From Posidonia oceanica (Eukaryota > Streptophyta > Magnoliopsida > Alismatales > Posidoniaceae): a stretch of 64,000 nt of DNA. The position numbers and the translations under genes are program-made. Every line of letters begins with the position of its first letter. Position 1 is the stretch's first letter. Below the pieces are notes generated by a model. It did not search any database. It was given only the letters and a program-made list of their open reading frames with translations, and was not told where the DNA came from. The stretch spans positions 7,750,001-7,814,000 of the forward strand of contig JAZBRS010000077.1 of the NCBI GenBank assembly GCA_037176725.1, written 5' to 3'. Shown piece by piece: positions 54,265-64,000 of the stretch.

Positions 54265-55530
54265 CTAGTTACGCTGGGCCTTCTTTGCTGGGCGGGAGTC
54301 AGAAAACTGGGGGGCGCCTGGAGGGATCTCGCTGAGTGGCCAGAGGCCTTGCACCTCGGAGATGTACTCAGAAGTACATCCCGATCCCTTCACAGCTGCA
54401 ATATCAGTGGATTTGACCCCGTGCCGCATCAGGTCTGCTAGCACTGTTGTGGATGCTGTTGTGCTGAAGGGGTATGGCTGCATGAGTCTGGGCGCGGTGC
54501 TATCAATGAATGCGCCCTGCCGGTAGCCAAACTGCTGCATAACCTAGATAGGGTGGTACTCCACACCCCTGGTAAATCCAGGCAGTACCACGAGCCGCGT
54601 ATCACGAGCATCGAAGAAGACAGTAAAGGGCTCTACTGCAGATGGGATGATTCGCCAAGTTACTGCATCATCTGTCAGCTCAGATAGCTTCTAGTACTCT
54701 TCTGGCACAGTCTTTATAGTTCTTGCATGGCTGCTGCTGCAGTATGTTTCAATGGCATGCCTCTGAGGGCGCAGGAGGTCCATCTCCAGGTGTGCAACTA
54801 GCCAGATCTGCACAAGCACTCCGTAGCCGTGGAACTGACGGCAGCGGTGCACAACGCGGTCCAGCCCGCGGTATGTTTCTACGAGGACGACTGGTGCCAG
54901 GTCAATGTGCCGGGTCACCACTGCAAGTGCAATCTCGGCAATCTCGATTGCAACCGTCATCCTGCCATGCATGAAGATCAGCTCGCCTAGGAAGCGAGTG
55001 ACGAATCCTTGGAGCCACAGCTTGTCTTCAAGTTCGACGCGCTTGTTCATTACAGCATCAAAGTACTCTAGGCGAAGAAGGGGCATGGGCCCGCTAGTGC
55101 AGATAAGTTTTTGCTAGACGCATTTTGCAGAGAGCCCAGTCAGCTGGCTCAAGACTACCGTGTATCTATCGCACCTCATGAAGATCGGGGGTCCCATAAT
55201 TGCAGAGAAGCCGCAGATCCAACGCACCTCTTCAAGCGTAGGAGTCAGCTCCGTCCTGCCGAAGCGGAAGATGTGGTGCGCTGGCTTCCAGAATCTTGCT
55301 GCTGCGCATAGGAGGTGCCGACTTACTTCAACATCTGCTGCCTTTAGGAGCTTAGAGGGGATACCCCAAGTGCGCAGCCTCTCGCGATCAGCTTCAGTGA
55401 GTTTGCCAACCCACTCTCGCAAGGTATCTGAGCAGTGCATGGGGGTGACCAGGGTTGGATAGCCCATCGTAGGAGTGTAAGTGCAAGCTGCTGATGCAGA
55501 AGGCTTGAGTACCTGTAATCAGAGTTGCAG
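54265..55530 (-). pseudogene. Sense PMD/DUF7745-like ORF of element G
   Basis: The minus-strand frame is open from an acceptor-like CTGATTACAG (near 55517) through ATG at 55467 to TAG at 54265, about 420 codons with three in-frame stops (near 55114, 54691, 54541). It contains AAARFWKPAHHIFRFGRTELTPTLEEVRWI, typical of DUF7745-like transposon proteins (LTPTLEE), then a central part, then RGVEYHPI.VMQQFGYRQ, close to the RQFG..Q end of PMD proteins. It lies between IN and the hairpin array on the same strand as pol. A short upstream exon may exist, as in the antisense genes. No membrane segment, so not an envelope gene. Confidence 0.65.
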
Positions 55531-56259
55531 TTTGTCAGATCAGGTATAAGCATACAACACTTGGCAGGTAAAGGGGCATCATTTCAAAATTAACACAACA
55601 GACTTAGTAGGTTTAACAGTTAGCATTCAGAGTGCAGATGTTCAAACACATTCAGACTAAGGCAGCTCTACTGGGGCAAGTGGTTGGTCGGAGCTTTGGA
55701 CCAGTGCAATTTGGAGAAGGTCGGCGCATGCTTGACAGGAGTACTGTCTCAACGCCAGGCCAATTCTTGCAGAGCGGGAAGATAGGAGGAAAAGGAAGGA
55801 TTTGTGCTATGCATGCATGCATGGTTTATGCTTGGTACGTGCAGATACGTGCAAGGTTTATGATAGACGCTATAGATATATGCATGATTTTGCTTATATG
55901 CTGTGGCCCTCAACATAAAGAGTGCTTGGTGCCTACTGCAGAGGAACAGAGGGGTCCCTGACTCACTGGACTATACTCAGACTCTTAACTTACTGGTGGC
56001 ACTCAGGGAAGGGGTATTTGCAGTGCGGAGGTGGTGGGTGGTGAGGACAGGCTCCAGACCAAGCTCCCAAGGACCTACACCTACTCTTTTGCATCGTTTT
56101 GGCTCCCTCATAGGCATGTAGGTTTCCCCTATCCCTATCTTGGAGGCAGCAGGCACCTGGATGGAGCTGGGGAGCTGCTTGCTAGGCCTTGCTGGGTTTG
56201 AAGGCTTTACAGGGTTTGTGGATTCCCCAGGCGCAAGTTTTTGCTTATCTCTAAGGGAT

Positions 56260-56395
56260 GGTGTCGCTTGCTTTTTTTCTTTTTGGAGTTGCTTCTTATT
56301 TTGGCTCCTTCTCTTTTTTTTCTTGCTTTTCCTTTTTCTTTTCTTTTTTTTTGCTTTGCTTTTTCCTTTTCTTCTTCTTCTTTTTTTGCAAGCTT
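56260..56395 (-). promoter_or_regulatory. A-rich tract between IN and PMD-like ORF (element G)
   Basis: On the minus strand AAAAAGAAGAAGAAGAAAAG and similar purine runs over 130 bp. A Lys-rich open frame (KKKKRKRKSKKKKRR) runs through it, which I take as an artefact. It resembles the tracts that precede gag in D and E but stands some 0.8 kb before a non-gag ORF. The rest of 55531-56976 shows no gene. Confidence 0.55.
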
Positions 56396-56976
56396 CTGCC
56401 ATCCTAGGCATAGAGGTAATGGGCGCTAGAGTTTTGAAGTGGATCTGGGGCTCCCAGGTGCTAAGTGATGGATCATCCCCGAAGCAGTTCGGAGGGACAG
56501 GGTTATGCTACACGCCTCTATCTCTAGGGCCTGCTCCTGCCCTCGCCTTCTGTTTGCTTTTGTTTTGTGCCCAAGCTCAGACATACTCTTTTATGCTCAC
56601 ATTTGCTCACGCCCTAGCATTTTATCTCCCTCGGGAGGTGCAAGTCCTAATGGGTTTGGTTGTTTTGCCTATTCTCACTTGAAAGGTGGCTCCCTCACTA
56701 GCTAAGATGCCTAAGTAGTGTCAGGTGAGGCAGGATAGACTCCTTCCAAAGCAGGCAGCACGTCCGATTTCATCATCGGGCCAAAATGCAATGCATGATT
56801 TTTGTAGGAATTTTTTATTTTTGCTAGAGGTATGCAGGGAGTGATAAAGAGTGCAAGGATATATGCAGAGAATGCGGGAATGCAAGGGACGAGATTGGAA
56901 TGCAAGGAGGATGTACAAGGAAGAGAAGATGCAAAGGGTAGGATGGAAGGAAATGCTCTGCAAGGATGGGGCCAGG

Positions 56977-58392
56977 CTACTGATAGTACTTCTTGAGATA
57001 GCATGCATTGACCGGCTCTGACTGCCCAGTCTGGTCCATGTCCTCAAGAATAGCTACGCCGCCTAAGAATGCTTTCTTGACCACAAAGGGGCCACGCCAA
57101 TTGGGTCAAAATTTGCCTCGATCGTCTAGCAGGTGGATAGCTCGCAGAACAAGGTCACCTGGCTGGAAGCTCCTTGGCCGTACCTTCTTCAGGTACACTC
57201 TTGCCATCCGTTTCTGGTAGCAACGAGCATTGTGCATTGCTTGCAATCTGCGCTCGTCAATCAGGTTGAGCTGGGCACAGCGGTCCTCGACCCATTCTGC
57301 TTCTTCCAACTCTGCTTCTCGCAGTATTCGCAGTGAAGGGATCTCCACTTCGACAAGTAGCACTACCTCCATGCCATATGCTAGCGAATAAGGGGTTGCT
57401 CCTGTAGAGGTCCGCACTAATGTTCTGTATGCCCAGAGTGCGTACGGGAGCTTATCATGCCAGTCTCTGTGGGTTTCTGCCATCTTCTTCACTATCTTCA
57501 CAATGTTTTTGTTGGTAGACTCCACTGCTCCATTCATTTGCGGCCGGTAAGGCAAGGATCTATGATGTTTGATCTGGTGCTTCTGCAGGTATTCCTCGAT
57601 CCTCTTTGCAATAAAGTTGGAGCCATTGTCAGAGATGATAGCATGCGGCACCCCATATCGGGTGACAATGTTGTTTCTGATAAACTTCTCTGTCACCGCA
57701 ATTGTGACCGCCTTGTAGGAGGCTGCTTCCACCCACTTAGTGAAATAATCTATCGCTACCAGGATGAAGCGATGACCATTCGATGCTGCAGGGTGTATAG
57801 CGCCGATGATGTCCATCCCCCAAGTGGAGAAGGGCCATAGCGAGGACATGCTGTGCAGTTCCTACGGGGGTGCGTGCATAAGATTACCATGGATCTGGCA
57901 GTTGTGGCATCTACGCACAAACTGGCAGTAGTTTGCCTCCATGGTTGACCAGAAGTAGCCTTGCAACATTATCTTCTTGGCCAGCAGCACTCCATTCATA
58001 TGCGGACCACAAGTCCCTGCATGGACATGGAGCATAAGGGTGTCGGCCTCTGACTTGCTTAAGCAGCGCAGGTGCATCTAGCTGTATGATCTTCTGTATA
58101 GCTGCCCTACCCCTAATACATACTTTGACGCTAGACGCGCCAAAGTTCTTCTATCTGCCACTGAGGTGCCAGGCGGGTGGCTGCCAGACTCGAGGAATGC
58201 TTTGATATCACAGTACCAAGGCTGTTCTTCTGCTGAATCTGCCTCCTCTATGCTCATACAGTGCGCAGGCTGCTCCATGCATGTAACTGATACATCCACT
58301 GCTCGATCCTCAGGTATAGTGAGCGAGGACGCCAAGGTTGCCAACGCATCTGCATATGCATTCCTTGCTCTGTTCATAGCGGATGCTTGCAA
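56977..58392 (-). pseudogene. Element G integrase
   Basis: Zinc finger HVHAGTCGPHMNG...CHNCQIHG at 58045-57880, then after a stop near 57860 the core from 57849. The catalytic residues are all present: WGMDIIG, ISDNGSNF and NGAVESTNK. The C-terminal part (FQPGDLVLR...WRGPFVV) runs past a stop near 57100 to CYLKKYYQ and TAG at 56977. The upstream piece 58392-58078 (NAYADALATLAS) carries the end of the second RNase H and the linker. Unlike D, the DDE triad is complete, but two stops interrupt the frame. Confidence 0.92.
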
Positions 58393-59190
58393 ACTGCTCT
58401 ATCAGCTTCAACAGGTGTTCGTGATATGGCACTAACTTTGGATCCTTTGTTCTCCAATCGCCATTCACTTGGGAAATCACCAGCATGGCATCGCTGTGCA
58501 CTTGCAGCTTCTGTGCCTCATGCTCAAGTGCGACCTTCAATCTCAGAATGCATGCTTCATATTCTGCTTCGTTGTTAGTGCATTTGAAGGTCAGCTTCCT
58601 TGCAAAGGATATCATCTCCCCTGCGACGTGGTCAGCACCACGCCTATGCCTCGACCCTTCTTGTTGACAGCGCCATCAAAGTAGAGCTGCCATTGCCTTA
58701 AGTCTTTAGGGTCCTCCTCAGAGTCTTCCATTGCAAAGAGGATATCCTCATCGGGGAACTGCGTCTGGAGAGGTTGGTATTCAGGCAAAGCAAAGTCTGC
58801 AAGGTGATCTGCCATGGCTTGGCCCTTCATGGCGCGCTGCGTGACAAAGGTGATGTTGTACTGAGACAACAACACTTGCCACTTGACGCATCTGCCTACC
58901 ATTGCTGGTTTCTGGAAGAGGAACTTGATGGGGTCATGTCGGCATAGGAGCCGGACTGGGTATGCCATCATGTAATGCCTCAGCTTCTGTGCAGCCCAGA
59001 AGAGGGATAGGCAGATCTTCTCCATTGTGCTATACCTGGCTTCGCAATCATGGAATTTCTTGCTCAGGTAATAAATTGCATGCTCCTTTCTACCAGACTC
59101 ATCATGCTGGCCCAAGACGGCACCCATAGAATGCTGGGTGGTAGAGAGGTAAAGAAGTAGAGGTCTCCCAGGCGTGGGAGGGACCAACAC
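58310..59190 (-). pseudogene. Element G dual RNase H
   Basis: First RNase H: LLLYLSTTQHSMGAVLGQ, AIYYLSKKFHDCEARYSTMEK, LFWAAQKLRHYM. Second RNase H: RQWQLYFDGAVNKKGRG, then after a frameshift near 58612 TNNEAEYEACILRL (catalytic Glu kept) and LQVHSDAMLVISQV. A further shift near 58380 leads to the ADALATLAS end. The pair marks the Tat lineage. Confidence 0.9.
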
Positions 59191-59199
59191 AGGAGGCTT

Positions 59200-60230
59200 G
59201 GTCAGAAGCTGCTTGATTTTGTCGAGGGCGGCCTGGCACTCTTCACTCCAGCTGATTTGTGCATTCTTTTTCAGGAGCTTGAAGATCGGTTAGCATATAG
59301 GCGTGAGCTGTGCAATGAACCGACTGATGTACTGCAGGCGTCCGAGCAGGCCTCGGACTTCTTTCTCTGTCCTGGGGGGTGGCATATCCACGATGGCTTT
59401 GGCCTTCATCAGGTCCACCTCAATCCCCCTCTGGCTAACATTGTAGCCTAGGAGCTTGCTAGAAGATACCCCAAATACGCATTTGCTGGGGTTAAGGCGC
59501 AGCTTGTACTTTCTTAAACGGTCAAAGAGTTTCCGTAAGCAGGCAAGATGATCCTCCAGCTCTTTGGTCTTGGCAATCATATCATCCCCGTATACCTCAA
59601 CTTCCTGATGCATGAGCTCGTGGAAAAGTGCAGTCATGGCCCTCTGATAGGTTGCGCCGGCATTTTTCAGCCCAAATGGCATAACTTGATAGCAGAAGAC
59701 ACCCCAAGGGGTGATGAATGATGTTTTCTCCATATCTTCCACTGTCATTCTAATCTGATTATAGCCAGAGAAGCCGTCCATAAAAGAGAGCATTTTGTGT
59801 CCTACAGTATTGTCGACCAGGATGTCAATGTGCGGCAATGGAAAATCATCCTTGGGACTCACCTTGTTCAGGTCCCGATAGTCAATGCACATGCGGACTC
59901 GTCCGTCCTTCTTAGGTACTGGGACGACATTTGCAAGCCATTCAGGATAAAGGACGACCTTGAGGAAGTTAACACCGTGCTGCTTCATGATCTCTTCTTT
60001 GATCATAAGTAGCCACTGCGGTCGCCATCACCTTAGCTTCTGCTTTACTGGCCTTGCATCCGGGTGTAAGGGCAGGTTATGCACAACTATCTCAATGTCG
60101 AGGCCAACCATGTCCTCGTAGCTCCAGGCAAAGACATCCACATACTCCTTCAAGAATGCGATGAATTCTGCTCTAGCCTGGGGTGACAGAAGGGCGCTGA
60201 TGCGGACCTCTCTGACTTCTTCTGCTATGC
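59200..60230 (-). pseudogene. Element G reverse transcriptase
   Basis: Blocks in order on the minus strand: VVPVPKKDGRVRMCIDYRDLN, FPLPHIDILVDN, LSFMDGFSGYNQI, TPWGVFCYQVMPFGLKNAG, TYQRAMTALFHELM, then VEVYGDDMIAK at 59580. The catalytic box reads YGDD where plant gypsy elements have Y/FVDD. The region upstream (REVRISALLSPQARAEFIAFL, SYEDMVGLD) is in another frame, with stops near 60020. A stop follows LTPIC near 59290. Confidence 0.92.
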
Positions 60231-62263
60231 CAATGCTGACAACCTCTGTCTCCTCCTTGACATGGAGGTTGGGGCCTTCTAGATCGTCGTCGTGGGGCCG
60301 GAACTTAAGCGATGGTCATCATTCTCACCTTCGCCTGCATCATCCGCCTCTCCATATGCAATAAGCTCCGAGAGGATCTCCTTCTCAAAGGTGGGATCTG
60401 AGATATCGAAGGAGTGCAAGTGTTCCGCTGCTTGGCCCTGGTGACGCTTCAGGATGGTCACGCATACCCGAGTGTTTTTATGCCCTCGGTGCGCAACCTC
60501 CGTCCTGGCAAGCTCCTCAACTGGTTCTGCCTGCTCTGTCTCTGCTGATTCTGTTAATTCTACTGCTGCTGACTGTACTGCTGGTGACTGCTGCGCTGCT
60601 ATCTGTGCATATTGTGCCGCTACCGATGCATGCTGTACTACCGCTACTTGCGCATATTGCTCTGCTACTACTGCATGCTGCTCTACTAATATAGGTGCAT
60701 GGTGCTCTACTACTACTGCATGAGACACTACTTCTACTGCATGGGGCTCTACATGGGACTCTGCATGGGACTCTCCTACTTCTGCATGTGCTCTGCATGG
60801 GGCTCTGCATGGGACTCTACATGGGGCTCTGCATGGGACTCTGCATGGGGCTTTCCTTCTTCTGCATGGGACTCTCCTTCTTCTACATGGGACTCTGCAT
60901 GTTGTACCACTACTACTTGCTGTGCTGCTGGTATCTGCTGTGCGGTTGCTTCCTCTGCATGCTCTGGCATGCTTGCCAAGGGAATATCAAGCCAGCAGCT
61001 GATCAGAGTATTGCCGCCTGCTGCATTGTCTAAGTGTGGTATGCGCTGCACAAACCATCAAGACCCACCCCCTGGTTGCAGGGTGATCAGCTCATCTGGT
61101 CTGACGGGTGCCTCCAGCGTTAGATCTTCCTCTAGGACCATGATAGAGGGATCTATGGCCACGGCCTTCCCCTTCCTTTGCGCAGTCTCATGCTCAACCA
61201 CGTCCTGTGCCAGCGACGCGAGCTGCTCCTGGAACAACTACTCCAAGTCTCCCATGGAGAAATCAATTTGAGCATCAGTAGCCACTCCTGCCTCCTCATC
61301 CGAGGGTGAGTCGACGTAATAAGCGACTGCTGGACTTGCGGCCGGCCCTAGCTCTCCTTCTGGGCTTTCTGCTGCTTAGGGCATCTGCTTGGCTGCTGCT
61401 GGATATGCTGCCAGGATCACTGCTGGTGCTGGCGGGGAGGCACAACTGCTCTTCTGAGGAGCCAATGGCTGGACCGCCATGCTTGGGGATGAAACGCCGG
61501 TGCCCGTGGGTGACAGTGGTGGTCTCCCGGTAGCAGCGGTGAGAATCTTCCGCATAGCAAGATCTACTGAGGCTGACAGCGGTGTGCCTGACAGAGCCGC
61601 CCGGCTTGCTTGTGGTGCTATCAATGATGTGGGCTGAGTCACGCTGTCACCTGATCCGACTGACTGTGCCGCTTGAGAAAGTGATTTCCAAGCTGGTGCG
61701 GCTGCGGCCACAGGCTGACTACTGGATAACATCGATGGGCGTGCTTCTGGCTCTAGTGCTGCAGCTACGACTGTTGGCAACTTTGGTGATGCTGCAGGAA
61801 GAGGAGAAACTATCAGCCCTGCCCTAGGGTTTGCCAAATCTGTTGCTTCATTGGTGAGTGCTAAGCAAACTGACCGGGACATAGTCGCGCTAAGTTGGTC
61901 CTTGCTACTGGTTGGGGCTGCCTCAACTATACCAGACTCCTCCTCATCTGAGTAATAGTCCTCGATGCAGACCCATTCTTCTTCTAGCAGCTGAGAACTT
62001 GGGCATAGCGCCTGCTGTGCTGAGGCTTCACTGCTGTTGGATTCCAGGATGCCTGCACTGGTGAAGTTAGTGAGGTCCTGCGGAATAGCCATCCTCTGAT
62101 CCTTGGGCAGCATGCATCTGTCTTTGCTGGACTGCAGATCATATCCAAGGCCTTCAGACTCTCTTCACTCTGCTGCTTGGACTGGCTTAGTGATTCCCTG
62201 GCCGTATCACCCGAGCGGTGCTCCTTTGACATAGCCCCACCTGTGACAGACATTTTCGACCAT
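60231..62263 (-). pseudogene. Element G linker region with His/Ala/Glu repeats
   Basis: Pieces of one polyprotein frame: 62113-61376 (Ala/Pro/Ser-rich, with EEEWVCIEDYYSDEEES near its start), 61375-61052, 61051-60776 and 60728-60279. The stretch 60690-60905 encodes tandem ESHAEPHAESHVE-like repeats from TGCATGGGRCTC DNA units, followed by a QYAQ/EQHA-type repeat (60580-60700). No domain is recognised. In D the same place holds G-patch, AEPHEGQT and PEPPDRPP repeats, so the linker evolves by local repeat expansion. Confidence 0.6.
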
Positions 62264-64000
62264 CTAGAAGGGGTTGCTGTGAACGGCCAAGGAGTTGACA
62301 CGTTCAAGATCAGGTACAAAGCTAACCAGCTCGCACCAATTAACTCGATACAAAGCAGCTGAAAGTTCAGGGTCAAAAGGGATTGTATGCGAAGAGATAG
62401 GTGCAACCACCTCGATCCGCTCTTTCTCGAAGTTTTCCGCCATTACAACGATAACATCGTCGCCATGGCGAAACTTGATCATGCGGTGGAGGGTTGAGGG
62501 GATGACCTGATGCTTGTGAAGCCAAGGGTGCCCAAGCAAGAAGTTAAAGTTAGGCTCCAAGTCAACAATGTAGAACTCCACATCGAAGGCGACCGGGCCA
62601 ATGATCAAAGGAATAATCAGAATCCCTAGAGCGTCATGGTGCGTATTATCAAAAGCTGTCATTCCCTTTATCGCCGGAGTGATATCCTCAGCTTTGAATC
62701 CGAGCCTGGTTGCAGTGCGCAACAGACAGACATTAAGGCCTGACCCGTTATCAACCAGTGATAGGGGAATGCGGAAGTTTTTGTATTGCACCGTGACAAA
62801 CAAGGGTTGGTAATGATTAATCGGAGGCAGCTCATCGCTCGTGAAAGAGATGATCTGCGGCTCTGCAATAACGCCAACCATGCTTTCCAGGGCCGCAGGC
62901 TCTATGGCTTGGGACACACGGGTAGCTTGGAACACCTGGAGGAAAGCCTCACGGTGTTCGGAAGAGGAGTGTATAAGGTCCCAAATGGAAATATCAGCTT
63001 TAACCCTCCTAAGCTGGGAAGTGATGTCTGTTTTGTTGTGCGGCTTTCTGGCAGCAGGAGGGAGTGCTCTGGGGGTTGGCTCTACCGGACTAGGCACAGG
63101 GGGCTGGCTTCATGCTGGGGGTGCTGCAGGCTGGCTTGCTGGTGGAGATGCAGCGGGTGTTGGACGGCTGGGCCTTACCACTGGTGCTGCGGGCTGGTAT
63201 ACCCTCCTCGATTGTGTGACTTCTGCACACGTTTCCATGGCGTAGTCATAAGGTACGCGATGGGGGTCCTAGGTTAAGTCAATAACCGTAGGGGCCCGTG
63301 CTTCGAGCACGAGAGGGGCTACTGGAGGGTTGGCTGGGCAATAGGGCAGGGGGTGCTGGTATTGGTAGGTTGTAGGAGGCCCTGGCTGGGACCAGGCTAA
63401 CAGGCTGACTGGGGGCCTACCTAAATAGGAGGCTGGGGTCTGGACCTGAGGTCTGGCTTGAAGGTATACAGGGGCAGGGGCCTGAGGATGCATGGTAGGG
63501 CGAGCAGCGGAGCGCCCTGGCCTGGCACGCGGTCGGATCATATGGACTCCCGACTCGGAGCCAGCAACGGTGGCACGATAAAGAGCAAGAGGGAAGGGCT
63601 CCGAGACATAATGAATGAGCTCGGAGGGGTCTACCACAGACGTAGCAGGCCCGGAGGGGGAGAGAGAATAGATTCTCGAGGTCCCCGCGCCTCCCGGATT
63701 GGGATGCTCCGGAAGGGGCTGGTGGACAATGCTAGGATGAGGGGGTGCTAATGCAGATGCAGGGGCTAATGCTGATGGGGGGACAGAAGATGGTGCCTCG
63801 TGCGTGTGGATCGAGATCGTTCCCGACTCGATCAGATTCTGGATGGCATCCTGCAAAGTGAGGCAACTATTCGTCGAGTGCCCGGGGGCTCGATGAAAGT
63901 CACAGAAAAGGTGTGCCTTATGCCAATGCGGAATTGGATTTGGCAAAGGGCGTGCCTCAGGAAACCTCAGAAATGTCGCAACCTTGGGGAGGATGCAGTT
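62264..64000 (-). pseudogene. Element G gag C-terminus and retropepsin
   Basis: The frame is open from the window edge to a stop near 63269 and then goes on, past a second stop near 63110, to 62264. FCDFHRAPGHSTNSCLTLQDAI (about 63895-63840) is a zinc-knuckle-like motif. ISIWDLIHSSSEHREAFLQVF, IISFTSDELPP and the active-site LSLVDNGSGLNVCLL (about 62750) make the retropepsin; DNGS is usual for Ogre-type elements. YIVDLEPNFNFLLGHPWLHK (about 62550) is the second conserved segment. There is a single protease here, unlike D. Confidence 0.88.

Larger units (their letters stand above)
48342..64000 (-). mobile_element. Element G: A/B/G-family Tat-like element, 3' LTR to gag
   Basis: Read on the minus strand from the window end: gag C-terminus, PR, linker, RT, two RNases H, IN, A-rich tract, PMD-like ORF, hairpin array, polypurine tract, 3' LTR. 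The 5' LTR and the gag start lie beyond 64000. It is inserted in the Tekay-like fragment. Its left edge TATAGTAATCC is the reverse complement of the LTR end with one change (TG to TA). Confidence 0.9.

Noticed and set aside
54265..55530. Envelope-like gene after integrase in G
   Set aside because: No signal peptide or transmembrane segment; the sequence resembles DUF7745/PMD proteins.
55977..56411. Lys/Arg-rich minus-strand ORF as a nuclear protein
   Set aside because: It is a translation of the A-rich tract; no support from composition of neighbours or from A/B.
60454..61271. Plus-strand Cys/Ala-rich and Met/Leu/Gly-rich ORFs
   Set aside because: Opposite strand of the His/Ala/Glu repeats in element G.

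Overview
The window is plant nuclear DNA, most likely from an angiosperm with a large genome. It is built almost entirely of nested Ty3/gypsy LTR retrotransposons. I see no rRNA, tRNA, CRISPR or bacterial-type operon structure. The species cannot be fixed from the sequence alone. Most elements look Tat/Ogre-like: long LTRs, long leaders, DNGS or DTGAS retropepsins, and a second (archaeal-type) RNase H after the ordinary one. A short chromovirus (Tekay/Del-like) integrase piece is also present. I name the elements A to G.

Layout. A (1-6229, +) is the 3' part of an element: the end of a plant-mobile-domain-like (PMD-like) ORF, a hairpin-rich repeat array, a polypurine tract and a 3.5 kb LTR. 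A is inserted in the protease gene of B (6235-11409, -), which keeps gag, leader, PBS and part of its LTR. D (from 11410, +) is inserted in B's LTR. D has an LTR, a leader with a candidate intron, gag, two retropepsin-like domains, a G-patch, RT, two RNase H domains and integrase. Beyond D's integrase, on the opposite strand, lies a cluster of intron-containing PMD/DUF7745-like genes (24411-32254). After an AT-rich spacer (about 32280-33720) comes the 3' part of F, with another antisense PMD-like gene and an LTR (36888-38481). That LTR is joined almost directly to the 5' LTR of E (38485-47791). E is a gag-only, apparently non-autonomous relative with near-identical LTRs. A Tekay-like integrase fragment (47792-48341) follows, cut by G (48342 to beyond 64000, -). 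G is a longer copy of the A/B family with gag, PR, RT, RNases H, IN and a sense-strand PMD-like ORF.

The most interesting signal is a recurring cis-module. Every family carries its own short inverted-repeat motif. In A/B/G it is built on GCGTCCAACGTTGGACGC, in D on the relaxed form GCGTNNAAC/GTTNNACGC, and in E/F on AGTCGCC...GGCGACT. In A, G and D the units run as twin or triple hairpins with a period near 28 bp. In D, E and F the module sits some 60-250 bp upstream of TATA-like boxes, both in LTRs and in front of each antisense PMD-like gene. The antisense genes with a simple structure repeat one cassette: module, TATA, ATG, short exon 1, short phase-0 intron, long exon 2. This looks like a mobile PMD gene plus DNA motif system carried by retrotransposons, with a different motif in each family.

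Nearly all ORFs are broken by stops or frameshifts, so most of what follows is decayed. Splice sites, TATA boxes and LTR ends were read by eye and not tested.
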